A stretch of 64,000 bases of DNA from SPCO01 sp964427285 (GTDB taxonomy: Bacteria; Chloroflexota; Limnocylindria; Limnocylindrales; CSP1-4), in contig CAYRTS010000010.1 in assembly GCA_964427285.1 (NCBI GenBank), positions 1 to 64,000 of the forward strand. Direction: 5' to 3'. The notes beneath the pieces were generated by a model, which did not search any database, had not been told where the DNA came from, and saw only the letters and a program-made list of their open reading frames with translations. The translations under genes were made by a program, and so were the position numbers. Each line of letters starts with the position of its first letter. Within the stretch, counting starts at the first letter, position 1. Below, piece by piece: positions 1 through 9,400 of the stretch.

Positions 1-207
1 ACGACTGACAGAATCACTCGGCAGTTGAACTGACAGAATCACTCGGCTTCGACAGATCACGACCCGGGCGATCACGACCCGGGCGATCACGACCCGGGCG
101 ATCACGACCCGGGCGATCACGGCCCGGGCGATGGAGGTCCAGGCAGATCACGGCCCGGGCCAGAGCGACCCGGCCCAGACACGGCCGATGGCGCCGGACG
201 CCCCGGG
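1..207. repeat. Intergenic region with short tandem repeats
   Basis: No gene is seen here. A 19-base word (starting ACTGACAGAATC) occurs at 4-22 and again at 29-47. From 55 a 15-base unit, GATCACGACCCGGGC, repeats head to tail: units start at 55, 70, 85, 100 and 115 (the last with one change), then degenerate copies run to about 160. The array lies just beyond the stop codon of the substrate-binding protein gene. The units touch with no unique spacers, so this is a minisatellite and not a CRISPR array. Confidence 0.85.
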
Positions 208-1326
208 TCAGTAGTCGGTGCGGGAGAAGCCGCTGACCACCAGATCGTCCACCGTCACCGGGTTCGGCACGAGGCCCAGCCTCGTCAGATATGCGACCGA
301 CGCCGTCCAGCCGTCGCGATCGATGGCGCCAAGACCGGCGGTCGTCTGGACGGGTCCAGTCCACGATTCGATCGTGGCGACCAGGATCGCCAGCTGGGCG
401 TCGCGCGCGGAGGCGATCTCGGGTACCGCGGCGATCGCGGCGTCGAGCCCAACCTGCGGGTTGGCGGTGATCTCATCCATGGCCCGTAACGTGGCCTTGA
501 CGAACGCCGCAATCGCATCCCCCCTGGCGCCCAGGGTCGCCACGCCGGCGATCAGGCCCGGCCCGGGGAGCGGCGTGACTGCATCGACCCGCAGGACGAC
601 CACCTCCGCACCGCTGAGCTCGAGCTGGACCGGTTCATTGTTGGCAAACCCCGTTGCCGCGTCGACGGCGCCCTGCTCGACGGCAGCCCGCTGGGTGAAG
701 TCCGGGTACTCCACGATCTCCACATCTTCGGGCGTCAGGCCCGCCGACTCGAGCAGAGCCTGGAGCATGATCCAGCCGGAACCGTAGCGGCCCGGCGTCC
801 CGATCTTCCTGCCCGCCAGGTCGGCCGGCGAGGTGATCCCCGAGGATGCCTTGGCGAAGACCACATTCGGGAACTGCCCGTAGATCGTCGCGACATAGCG
901 GATCGGGATGCCCTGGCTGACGGCCGGGATGACGCTGGTGCCGTCGCCGATGCCGATGTCAATCGCGCCCTGCCCGACCAAAGTGATCAGATCCGGATCG
1001 ATCTTGTTCTGGAACTCGACGATGAGACCGGCCTCGGCGTAGTAGCCGGCCTGCTGAGCGAGATAGAACGGGGCGAACTGCACACTTGGGATGTAGCCGA
1101 GTCCCACGGTGAGCTTGAGCGGTTCGGTGGATGGCGCGACCGCGGGCGACGCCCCGTCCGACGGCGAGGTGGCTGGCGACGCGGCGTCAGCAGGCGAGCC
1201 ACTCGGGCCCCCGCCGCAGGCGGCGGCGAGCAGGACGACGGTCAGGCCCATGGACAGCAGGCGGGCGTGCCGGGAGCGGCGAAGCGACAGCAACAAGAGA
1301 ACCTCCAACTCGATGAACCGGCTCAT
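208..1326 (-). CDS. ABC transporter substrate-binding lipoprotein, NMT1/THI5-like (NitT/TauT/RibY type)
   Basis: The 372-residue protein is probably the extracytoplasmic binding component of the importer encoded just upstream. It has a basic start, a hydrophobic stretch and a lipobox (LLAAACGG, Cys about residue 37), then a Ser/Pro/Ala-rich linker. The mature part opens with GYIPSVQFAPFYLAQQAGYY, the typical start of NMT1/THI5-like proteins that bind pyrimidine precursors, riboflavin or similar small molecules. I chose the ATG at 1326 because it overlaps the permease stop as ATGA; the open frame runs further upstream but only inside the permease gene. ATG at residue 26 (MGLTVV) is a possible alternative. 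The ligand cannot be read from sequence. The kinase in the same operon suggests the cargo may be phosphorylated after uptake. Confidence 0.85.
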   Translation of the reverse strand: MSRFIELEVLLLLSLRRSRHARLLSMGLTVVLLAAACGGGPSGSPADAASPATSPSDGASPAVAPSTEPLKLTVGLGYIPSVQFAPFYLAQQAGYYAEAGLIVEFQNKIDPDLITLVGQGAIDIGIGDGTSVIPAVSQGIPIRYVATIYGQFPNVVFAKASSGITSPADLAGRKIGTPGRYGSGWIMLQALLESAGLTPEDVEIVEYPDFTQRAAVEQGAVDAATGFANNEPVQLELSGAEVVVLRVDAVTPLPGPGLIAGVATLGARGDAIAAFVKATLRAMDEITANPQVGLDAAIAAVPEIASARDAQLAILVATIESWTGPVQTTAGLGAIDRDGWTASVAYLTRLGLVPNPVTVDDLVVSGFSRTDY

Positions 1327-2072
1327 CGAACGCCGACCAGCCGGCGCTCGATGGCAACGACGACGAGATACAGCGCGATTCCGACGAGCGCGATCGTCAG
1401 GAGCGTCGCGAACATGAGCGGGGTATCGAATAGCGATCCACGGGCGAGGTTGATCAGGACGCCGAGGCCCCGATCGGCGCCGGCCCACTCCCCGACGATC
1501 GCACCGACCACCGCAAGCGTGACCCCGACGCGCATCCCGCCGAAGATGTTTGGCAGCGCCGCCGGAATCTCAAGCGTGGTCAGGATCTGGCGTCGGGTCG
1601 CCCGGAGGCTGCGCCCAAGTTCGAGCAGGCGGGCATCGACCGAGCGGATGCCGACCATCGTGGCGACCGCAACCGGGAAGAAGACAATCAGGGCGCAGAT
1701 GACGACCTTGCCAAGCAACCCGGAGCCAAACCACAACGCGAAGAGTGGCGCCAGCGCGAGGATCGGCGTCGCCTGCGCGGCGACAAGATAGGGCGACAGG
1801 AGTCGCTCCACGACAGCGCTGCGCGCCAGGGCATAGCCGATGACGAGCGCAAGCCCAGCCCCTACCCCAAACCCGATCGCGACCTCGACGAGAGTCGTAC
1901 CCAGATGCGGCAGGATCGTGCCGTCCGTCCAGGCCACGAAAAAGCGAATGGCCACCATCTCCGGCGGCGGCAGGATGAACGGCGGCAGACCGGACAGCAC
2001 AACGATCCCCTTCCAGACGAGCACGAAGACGACGAACACCCCCGCGACCGACAGCCAGGCACCGCGGGTCAT
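1323..2072 (-). CDS. ABC transporter permease, SsuC/TauC/RibX type
   Basis: This 249-residue integral membrane protein has about six hydrophobic segments. A cytoplasmic EAA-like loop (GRSLRATRRQILTTLEIPAA, about residues 150-170) is where the ATPase subunit docks in the binding-protein-dependent transport family. Length and loop fit the NitT/TauT permease family. It overlaps its upstream neighbour (ATPase) and downstream neighbour (binding protein) by four bases each, so the three subunits are translationally coupled and most likely form one importer. Confidence 0.9.
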   Translation of the reverse strand: MTRGAWLSVAGVFVVFVLVWKGIVVLSGLPPFILPPPEMVAIRFFVAWTDGTILPHLGTTLVEVAIGFGVGAGLALVIGYALARSAVVERLLSPYLVAAQATPILALAPLFALWFGSGLLGKVVICALIVFFPVAVATMVGIRSVDARLLELGRSLRATRRQILTTLEIPAALPNIFGGMRVGVTLAVVGAIVGEWAGADRGLGVLINLARGSLFDTPLMFATLLTIALVGIALYLVVVAIERRLVGVR

Positions 2073-2890
2073 GAGGCCAGGTCCCGGCGCACCGGCTCCA
2101 CAGCGTCCGTCACGGGGTCTGCCAAGTGGGCGCGGATCACCTGCGACGTCCTCGACACCGTCGCCCCGTCGAGATCGGCGATTGTGCGGGGCCTCGGCAA
2201 GTCGACGACGATGTCGGCCGCGATGCGCCCAGGGCGCGGCGACATGACGACAACGCGGTCGGCGACGAGAACCGCCTCGGGGATGCTGTGGGTGACCATC
2301 ACGATGGTCGTTGCCGCCTGCTCCCAGAGTCGCAGCAGTTCCAGGTCGAAGCGCTCACGAGTCAGCGCGTCGAGGGCACTGAATGGCTCGTCAAGCAGCA
2401 GCACCTCTGGCTCGAGGGCAAGGGCTCGCGCGAGGGCCACTCGCTGGCTGGTCCCGCCGGACAGCTCGGACGGCCGCGACCCGATCACGGCCGGATCGAG
2501 CCCGACCAGTTGGATCAGCGTCGCCAGGCGCTCCGTCTGCCGGACATCCGGCCAGCCGGCGAGCTCCAGTGGGTAGGTGATGTTGTCGGCGGCGGAACGC
2601 CAGCTCAGCAGCCGAGGCTCCTGGAACACCAGGCCGATTCGCGGGTCCGGCCCAGCGACGGCCTCGCCATCGAGCTCCACCGCTCCCCGTCCCGGCACCA
2701 GCAGGCCGGCGATCACCCGCAGCAGGGTCGACTTGCCGCAACCGTTCGGACCGATCAGGGCGACGATCCCGCCGCCCGGGACCTCGAGGTCGACTCCGTC
2801 CAGCACGGCCAGCCGCGTGCCGGATCGCCCGGGAAAGGCGAAGTCAAGCCCGCGGAGGCGGATCGCACCGGTTCGTGAGCCGGCGCTCAC
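2069..2890 (-). CDS. ABC transporter ATP-binding protein, SsuB/TauB type
   Basis: The 273-residue ATPase subunit carries a Walker A motif (GPNGCGKST), Q-loop region (GLVFQEPRLLSW), signature LSGGTSQRVALARA, Walker B (VLLLDEPFSALD) and the switch His (VMVTHSIPEA), all in order and intact. The LVFQEPRLLSW form is typical of nitrate/sulfonate/taurine-type ATPases. The start is GTG at 2890, overlapping the kinase stop as GTGA. It energises the permease and binding protein that follow. Confidence 0.93.
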   Translation of the reverse strand: MSAGSRTGAIRLRGLDFAFPGRSGTRLAVLDGVDLEVPGGGIVALIGPNGCGKSTLLRVIAGLLVPGRGAVELDGEAVAGPDPRIGLVFQEPRLLSWRSAADNITYPLELAGWPDVRQTERLATLIQLVGLDPAVIGSRPSELSGGTSQRVALARALALEPEVLLLDEPFSALDALTRERFDLELLRLWEQAATTIVMVTHSIPEAVLVADRVVVMSPRPGRIAADIVVDLPRPRTIADLDGATVSRTSQVIRAHLADPVTDAVEPVRRDLAS

Positions 2891-4332
2891 ATCGGTGTTC
2901 CCAATGGGCGCAGGATCGGTGCCGTCGCCGGGTAGAGCGACACGTATGCCTCGTACAGGCGATCGTAGACCGGGGCGAGTTCGCGGCGCGGCTCAATGCG
3001 CGACTCGATCCGGGTCATCGACCTGATCGCGGTCTGAAGGTCCGGGTAGGCGCCGATCCCGACCGCTCCCAGCATTGCGGAGCCAAGCACCGCCGTTTCG
3101 AGTACGGACGGCACCGTCACCTCAAAGCCGGTCACGTCGGCCTTGACCCGGTTCCAGAAGTCGCTCCGCGCCGGGCCGCCGCAGACCCGCATGGTCGTGA
3201 CCCGGACGCCGGCGGCCAGCATCGGCGCGGCGACGTGGCGGATCGCGAGGGCCGAAGCCTCGACGATCGCCCTGGCGATGTGCCCACGCCGGTGGCCCAG
3301 GGTCAGTCCGCCCAGCACAGCCCGGGCCTCGGGATCCCAGATTGGCGAACGCTCGCCCGCCAGGTAGGGCAGGAACACGAGCCCGTCCGCCCCCGGCGGC
3401 GTGTCCGCGGCTTCGGCGAGCAGCGCCTCTGTGGTGATCGTGGCACCCAGGATGCTGTCACGGTACCAATCGAGCGCCCGGCCGGTCGCCGCCATCGCCG
3501 CCCCAATGCTGAACCGGCCGGGCAGCGGAGCCGGCGTCACGAACCCGCCCGGAACGTCCAGCGGGCGGTCCCAGTAGATCCCGAAACCACCGGCAGACCC
3601 ACCCGGATCGTACGCATCGCCGGGTTCGAGAAGGCCGGCGCCCAGGTAGCTCGTGAACGCGTCGACCGTGCCGCCGACAACCGGCACGCCGGCGGCGAGT
3701 CCAAGGGCGTCGGCAGCGGTCTCCGTCAGTCGGCCGACGATCCGGCCGGTGCTCGTCGACGGCGGGAGTCGCTCCAGGGGAATGCCCGACGCCGCAACGA
3801 GCGAACGTTCCGGCACCAGCTGATCTGGAACCAGGGGTGCGGCCACCGCTCCCGATAGCCGAAATGCGAGCCACTCCCAGGTCGCGAGATACCAGCGGGT
3901 TGCCGCCGCGACCAGCGGCTCGTGGCGCTCGACCCAGAGCGCCGCGGGGAGACCGCCAAGCGCCCAGCCACGGATACCCGTCGCCGAGGCAAGCTCCCTG
4001 GCTTCCGCGCCGGCGCGTGCGTCGAGGAAGGTGATCGCCGGTCGGGTCGCTTCGCCCCGTGCATCAACGGCAACGAGCGTCGGTCCGTGGCCGTCCACGC
4101 CGATGGCGACGATCTCGGTCGCGTCGGTGCCATGCAGCGCGCGAACCGCGGTGATGACCGCGGACCACCAGGCGCCCGGATCCTGCTCCGCCCAACCGTG
4201 GCCGTCAGTGGTGTTGAGCCCGTAGCCGCCTCGAGCCAGGGCCAGAAGGTGGCCGTCCATGGACACGAGTCCTGCCTTGACCTCCGTCGTGCCGAGGTCC
4301 AGGCCCAGAAACGCCTCCCGGCGCGCGGTCAT
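2887..4332 (-). CDS. FGGY-family carbohydrate kinase (xylulokinase-like)
   Basis: The 481-residue protein opens with FLGLDLGTTEVKAGLVSMDG, the first phosphate-binding loop of the FGGY/hexokinase-actin fold, and has CGGPARSDFWNRVKADVTG near residue 405, the C-terminal FGGY adenosine/substrate motif. Members phosphorylate sugars or polyols such as xylulose, ribulose or glycerol; the substrate here is not determinable. The start at 4332 overlaps the regulator stop (ATGA); the longer open frame upstream lies inside the regulator gene. Sitting between a SorC regulator and a non-sugar-type ABC importer is unusual, because FGGY kinases normally travel with sugar transporters. Confidence 0.88.
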   Translation of the reverse strand: MTARREAFLGLDLGTTEVKAGLVSMDGHLLALARGGYGLNTTDGHGWAEQDPGAWWSAVITAVRALHGTDATEIVAIGVDGHGPTLVAVDARGEATRPAITFLDARAGAEARELASATGIRGWALGGLPAALWVERHEPLVAAATRWYLATWEWLAFRLSGAVAAPLVPDQLVPERSLVAASGIPLERLPPSTSTGRIVGRLTETAADALGLAAGVPVVGGTVDAFTSYLGAGLLEPGDAYDPGGSAGGFGIYWDRPLDVPGGFVTPAPLPGRFSIGAAMAATGRALDWYRDSILGATITTEALLAEAADTPPGADGLVFLPYLAGERSPIWDPEARAVLGGLTLGHRRGHIARAIVEASALAIRHVAAPMLAAGVRVTTMRVCGGPARSDFWNRVKADVTGFEVTVPSVLETAVLGSAMLGAVGIGAYPDLQTAIRSMTRIESRIEPRRELAPVYDRLYEAYVSLYPATAPILRPLGTPM

Positions 4333-5348
4333 CGATGCCGCCCGCCGTGCGGCATCGGGGCTGCTTCGTCCAGCGCCACAACGGCCTCCGCTGTCGCGAC
4401 GTCGGTCACGAGGGTGCGAACGACGCCGGCGCGCAGGGCGCCAAGGATTGGTCGGACCTTCGTCTGTCCGGCCGCCACGCCGATCGCGGCCGGGACGCCG
4501 CCGAGCTGGCGTGCATCGAACGCGATCACGCGATCGCGCAGAGCCGGACAGACGAACCGGCCGTCCAGGTCGAACGGCGTCACGAGCACTTCCCCGACCG
4601 CCCCGTCCCTCGTGAGCTGGTGCTCGATCGACTCGCCGATCAGCGAGGCGCTCCACGCCGGCCCGCCGATCCCGAACAGGGCGACGTCCAGCCGCTCCCA
4701 CAGGTCGGCGATGGCCCGGATGCCAGCATGCGCCACGAGGGCCGTCCTGGTTGCGGCGTCGTCGACGAGTCCGGGCGCCATGAGGCCCCGGACCTGGCAG
4801 CCAAGCGCCTCACCCACGCGTCGATACGGCTCCCGCTCGGGGCCGGTGGTCCAGAAGCCGCCGCAGAGCGGGACAACGGTCGCGGCAACCGTCGTGGTGC
4901 CCTCCTCGAGGGCCTCCGCCGTCGCCGAGACGAACGCGCCGTCGCCGACCCCAGCGATCGCGCCAGGCCGAATGGCGGCGCGCAGGATTTCGGCCGCCAG
5001 TCGTCCGACCATCCGTCGAGTCAGGTCCTCGGGTCCTGCGATGGTGGGCGCGAGGTGCACGGCGTCGAGTGCGTATCTGCCGCGCAAGACCTCCGCGGCC
5101 GCGCTATCGACCGCCGTCGAGTCGATGATCCGAATTTCAACGATCCCCTCTCCTCGGGCGCGCTTCAGCAGGCGGGAGACCTGGGGGCGAGTGACACCCA
5201 GCAGCTCGGCGATCGCGTGCTGCGTCTCGCCCAGCTCGTAGTACAGCCGGCTTGCCCGAACGAGCTGCTCGAAGTCGCTCACCGCCTGACTCGCCAACCG
5301 AGCGTGCGCACGTTTGTGCAGAACAGATGTGCCGTCATCGTTCGCCAT
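4329..5348 (-). CDS. SorC/DeoR-type sugar-responsive transcriptional regulator
   Basis: At 339 residues this fits the SorC family: an N-terminal helix-turn-helix (HAIAELLGVTRPQVSRLLKR, about residues 42-61) and a C-terminal phosphosugar-binding domain with GVGDGAFVSATAE and a GIGGPAW segment. SorC regulators bind a phosphorylated sugar or polyol and control the operon they head. Here the gene is first in the operon with the FGGY kinase and the ABC importer, so its effector may be the kinase product. I prefer the ATG at 5348 (MANDDG); an in-frame start six codons upstream at 5366 is possible. The 123 bases between 5348 and the next gene should contain the promoter. Confidence 0.88.
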   Translation of the reverse strand: MANDDGTSVLHKRAHARLASQAVSDFEQLVRASRLYYELGETQHAIAELLGVTRPQVSRLLKRARGEGIVEIRIIDSTAVDSAAAEVLRGRYALDAVHLAPTIAGPEDLTRRMVGRLAAEILRAAIRPGAIAGVGDGAFVSATAEALEEGTTTVAATVVPLCGGFWTTGPEREPYRRVGEALGCQVRGLMAPGLVDDAATRTALVAHAGIRAIADLWERLDVALFGIGGPAWSASLIGESIEHQLTRDGAVGEVLVTPFDLDGRFVCPALRDRVIAFDARQLGGVPAAIGVAAGQTKVRPILGALRAGVVRTLVTDVATAEAVVALDEAAPMPHGGRHR

Positions 5349-5471
5349 GATCGTGGCCCGGGTCACCCTCTGTCAACGCCAGCCGCCACCTGTGTTGAAG
5401 CCGCCACCCGGATCGGCGGGATCGGCGGGTGCTGGCCCCATGCGGACGCCGACCTCAACCCGACGCTGGCG

Positions 5472-6488
5472 TCAACCCGACGTGGTCGGCGATTCGGTCG
5501 CCGTCGAATGGGGCCGCAACCCTGGGTGGCCGTAGCCAACCGACCAGACGGCGCCACGCCAGGCGGATGTGATCCCGATCAGGAGCAGCCCCACGGTCCA
5601 GACGCCCACGAACAGCACCACAGCAGGTGTGGCCATTGGGTCCAGCCCGGAGCGCAGGGCGATCCGTACGATGGCCCACGCCGCCGAGGCCGCGAGGATC
5701 GATGGCACGAGCACCAGGACCAGCGCGGCTGTCGGCACTAATGAGCGGAGCAGCACGGTGGCTGGATGGCGAATCAGTTCGATGCAGGCTTCGCGCAGGG
5801 CGAGGCGGATCCCCGCCCCGCCATTGACGATCCGTCGCGCCGCGATCCCTCCCAGGATCTCGCCAAGCATCCAGATCGCGACGACGGCCGCCACTGCCTC
5901 CGGTGCGCCGCGCAGGACGCGAATGACGATCGGCGTCGCAACGTCGACCGGGCTGGTCAGCTCGCGGTAGGCGATGGTCACGAGGACGACCGATCCAACG
6001 GTCATGGCTGCGACCGTGGGCAGATGGGCCACGATCCGGGCTCCCAGGATTCGTGCCGCAACGTGCGTCACCGATGACCGGGCATCTGGGCGAGCACCCG
6101 CGGAGGCGGCGGCATCGGCATCCTCGTCGTCCGCGCTGACCGCCAGGCGAATCGCCTCCGCCTCAAGCAAGGCAGCGATCAACCCACCGACCACGACGCA
6201 CGCCGCGAGGACCACCACCACCAGCCCCAGCCCGGCAACCAACTCGCCCGAGAGGCCACGGAACGCAACGTCCGTCAACATGGGCGCGAGGATGTTGGCG
6301 AGGCCCACCGGCGACGGTAGCACCACGATCGGCAGAAGCACGACCAGGAAACCGCCGCGCAGCAGGAAGGCGGCCACGGCGAGTGCCCACGTGGTTGGTA
6401 CCGCGAGCGTGACCAGCAGCGCGCGAGCGATCAATCCTCCGCGATCACTGGCGTGGAGCTGGCGGACTTCTCCGGTCGCTTGGATCAC
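5472..6488 (-). CDS. Polytopic membrane protein of unknown function
   Basis: The 338-residue protein has about seven to eight hydrophobic segments (for example LLVTLAVPTTWALAVAAFLL and GLGLVVVVLAACVVVGGLIA) and an acidic Ala/Asp-rich loop around residues 120-140. I do not recognise a catalytic motif. The GTG start overlaps the UPF0182 stop as GTGA, so it is translated with the large membrane protein before it and may act with it. The layout resembles loosely defined glycerophosphoryl-diester/DUF-type membrane proteins, but I would not assign it. Confidence 0.75.
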   Translation of the reverse strand: MIQATGEVRQLHASDRGGLIARALLVTLAVPTTWALAVAAFLLRGGFLVVLLPIVVLPSPVGLANILAPMLTDVAFRGLSGELVAGLGLVVVVLAACVVVGGLIAALLEAEAIRLAVSADDEDADAAASAGARPDARSSVTHVAARILGARIVAHLPTVAAMTVGSVVLVTIAYRELTSPVDVATPIVIRVLRGAPEAVAAVVAIWMLGEILGGIAARRIVNGGAGIRLALREACIELIRHPATVLLRSLVPTAALVLVLVPSILAASAAWAIVRIALRSGLDPMATPAVVLFVGVWTVGLLLIGITSAWRGAVWSVGYGHPGLRPHSTATESPTTSG

Positions 6489-9400
6489 AGCCCGGGCGCG
6501 AGCACCTGGAGTTGCACAAGGGCGGCCTCAACGAGCTCGATCTCGTCGCCATAGCGGGCAAAGTCGCCGTCGCGCAGGGCTTCCTGGGCCAGCTCGAAGT
6601 GGGCGTTGGCGTACTCGATCAGGCCCGGCACGTCCGTTGGCAGGTCGACACCCGGTGTCGGCCGCGGCGTTGGGCCGGGTCCTGGCGTCGGTGTCGCGCC
6701 AGGGCTCGCCGACGGCCCTTCGGTCGGATCCGGCGCGGCGGCGCCCTCGGCCACCAGCAGCAGGCGCAGCGCCTCGCCGAGCGTCTCGGCCCAGACGACC
6801 TGGCGAGGCGACGCCACGACGATCCGGCGGAACTCGGGGAAGGCCGAGCCGGTCGACTGGAGGTAGACCGGCTGGAGGTAGATCAGCGAATCGTCAAGCG
6901 GCATGACGATCAGGTTGCCCCGGATCACCTTGCTGCCGGACTGGTCCCACAAGGAGATCTGCTGGCTGATCGCCGCGTCCTGGTCGATCCGGGCTTCGAT
7001 CTGCGCGGGTCCGAAGACCGTCGAGTCCGCCGGGAACCGATACACGACGGTGGCTCCGTAGTTTGGCTCGTCCATCCGCGCGGCGATCCACGCGATCATG
7101 TTCGGGCGCCCGGTTGGAACCATGGGCTGGAGGAGTGTGAACTCAACACCTGTCTCGCCCGGCAGGCGCATGACCACGTAATACGCCTCCGACGGCAGGG
7201 TCTGCTCACTGGTCTGGCTCTGCGGGACCGTCCAGACATCGTCCGTGCGGAAGAACTGCTGGGTGTCCGTGACGTGGTAGCGGCCGTAGACGCGGGTCTG
7301 GACGTTGAACAGCTCTTCGGGCACGCGCAGGTGTGAGCGAAGCTCGGCGGGCATGGAATCGAGCGGTTCGAACAGATCCGGGAAGACGCCGGCGTAGCTC
7401 CGCACGATCGGGTCCGTCGGGTCGCTCATGTAGAAGTGCAGCGTGCCGTCGTAGGCGTCCATCGTGATCTTGACGCTGTTGCGGATGTAGTTGAATGGGC
7501 CGCCAAGCGTCGTCGCTTCGAGCGAGCTGCCCGGATCGAACCCCTGCGCGTGCGGGAAGCGATCGGACACCGTATAGGCATCCTGGATGTAGACGAGCCG
7601 TCCGTTGGCAATGACCACGTACGGGTCCTTGTCGTAGCGCAGGAATGGGGCGATCCGCCGCACCCGGTCGCTCAGCGTCCGGTGGAAGAGGAGCTGACTG
7701 CTGCTCGTCACCTGGTCGCTGATCAGCAGGTCCAGGTCCTGGAAGCGCAGCGCGAACAGCAGCCGCATCATCGTGTTGTCGAGGCGGATCCCGCTCGTCC
7801 CGGACCAGCTCGTGGTCGTCCCGACCGATCCGCCCCCGTCGCTGTCGCCGGTCGGGTAGTCGAATTCCGCCTGTCGAGCCCCGACGACCACGTAGTCGCT
7901 CGGTCGCTCGCCAAAGTAGATCCGCGGTTCGGTGACGGCCGGGGCGCCGCCCGACGAAACCGGAGGCAGGTTGCCGATCAACAGGCGGGGCTGGCCCTCG
8001 CCGGCCACCTCGTTGACCGGGACCATCGTGACGCCGATCCCGTGGGTGTAGATGATCCGCTCGTTGACCCAGCCGACGGCCGCCGGATTGCCCTCCAGGG
8101 CCAGTTCCCGCGCCGACAACATCACCTGGCGCTTAACGCCTTCGATCAGGTAGCGGTCCGTGTCGACATCGGTGAAGTCGTAGTAGCGGCGAACGGTCTG
8201 AAGCTGATCCAGCGTGTCGCTCAGGGGCCGGTAATCCCATAGCCGGGCGCTGCGGAACGTGTCCGCCTGGGAGTCGATCGTCTCCTGCGTCAGGACCGCC
8301 TCCCCCCGGAACTGCCGCTCCGTCCAGGTGCCGAGACCGAACGCGAGCCGGGTCATGGCGATGTTATTGCCGATGTAGCGCTCTTCCTGAGCGTACTGGT
8401 TGGGTTCGACGGTGAAACGCTGGATCGCCTCCGGGTAGAGCCGGCCGATGATGAGGGAGGCCAGGAACCAGACCAGGATCGTGAACCCGAGCGGCCACAG
8501 GACCTTGGCAAAGGCGCCACCCACCAGGAGCGCGGCGGCCAGCCCGGACAGCACGGTCAGCACGTCATAGGCGAAGAACTGGGCGTTCTGATCCGTGAAG
8601 CTGACACCGGTGGCGACGCCGCGAGCGCTGTAGACCAACTCGTACTTGTCGAGCTGGTAGCCGAACGCCACCGACAGCAGGAACAGGCCGGCGAGCACCG
8701 CCAGATGGACGCGCACGGGTGTCGAGAAGACCAGCCCGCTGCGCGACGCACCGACCAGGTACTGGGCGAAGGCGATGACAAGCGCCGCCACGACCAGCCC
8801 GTTGAACAGGCCCTGGACCAGCCGCAGGAATGGGAGCTCGAACAGGAAGAACCCGATGTCCCGACCAAAGACGGGATCGCTGACCACGGTGGCGGCGTCG
8901 GGCGAGAACGGCACCTGCTTGCCCCAGAGGAGGACCGTCTCCCACGCCGCCGACACGGACGCGCCGACCACGATCGCGGCAAACACCGCCACCACGGTCA
9001 GGGCCACACCGGCCAGCGGGGTCAGATCGGGAATATCGTCCGGGTCGAAGGCGACGGCAGCCGGACCGCCGGGGGCCCCGCGCCGATCGCCAAACGACGA
9101 ACCCGGCCGGCTGGCTCGCCCCTCGGCGGCCTGGGCGGCCTCATTAATTCGGTCAAACAGGCCACGCAGTGAGCTGGTGCCGCCCTCCGAGGGCGGCGGC
9201 ACCAGCCGGCGGGCCAGCCACAGGTTGAGCAGCAGCACAACGGCACTCAACAGGGCAGCGCCCACGAAGAGTCCGGCGGTGGTGGTCAGCCGTGTCCAGA
9301 AGACGGTGTCATAGCCGACGCTCGTGTACCAAAGGGCGTCTGTCCACAGGTCCAGCCCGACCCCAAACAGGACCACCAGGCCGAGCACGACGACGACAAT

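Noticed and set aside
55..160. Regularly spaced repeat near the left edge resembling a CRISPR array
   Set aside because: Units are 15 bp and contiguous, with no unique spacers and no cas genes nearby.
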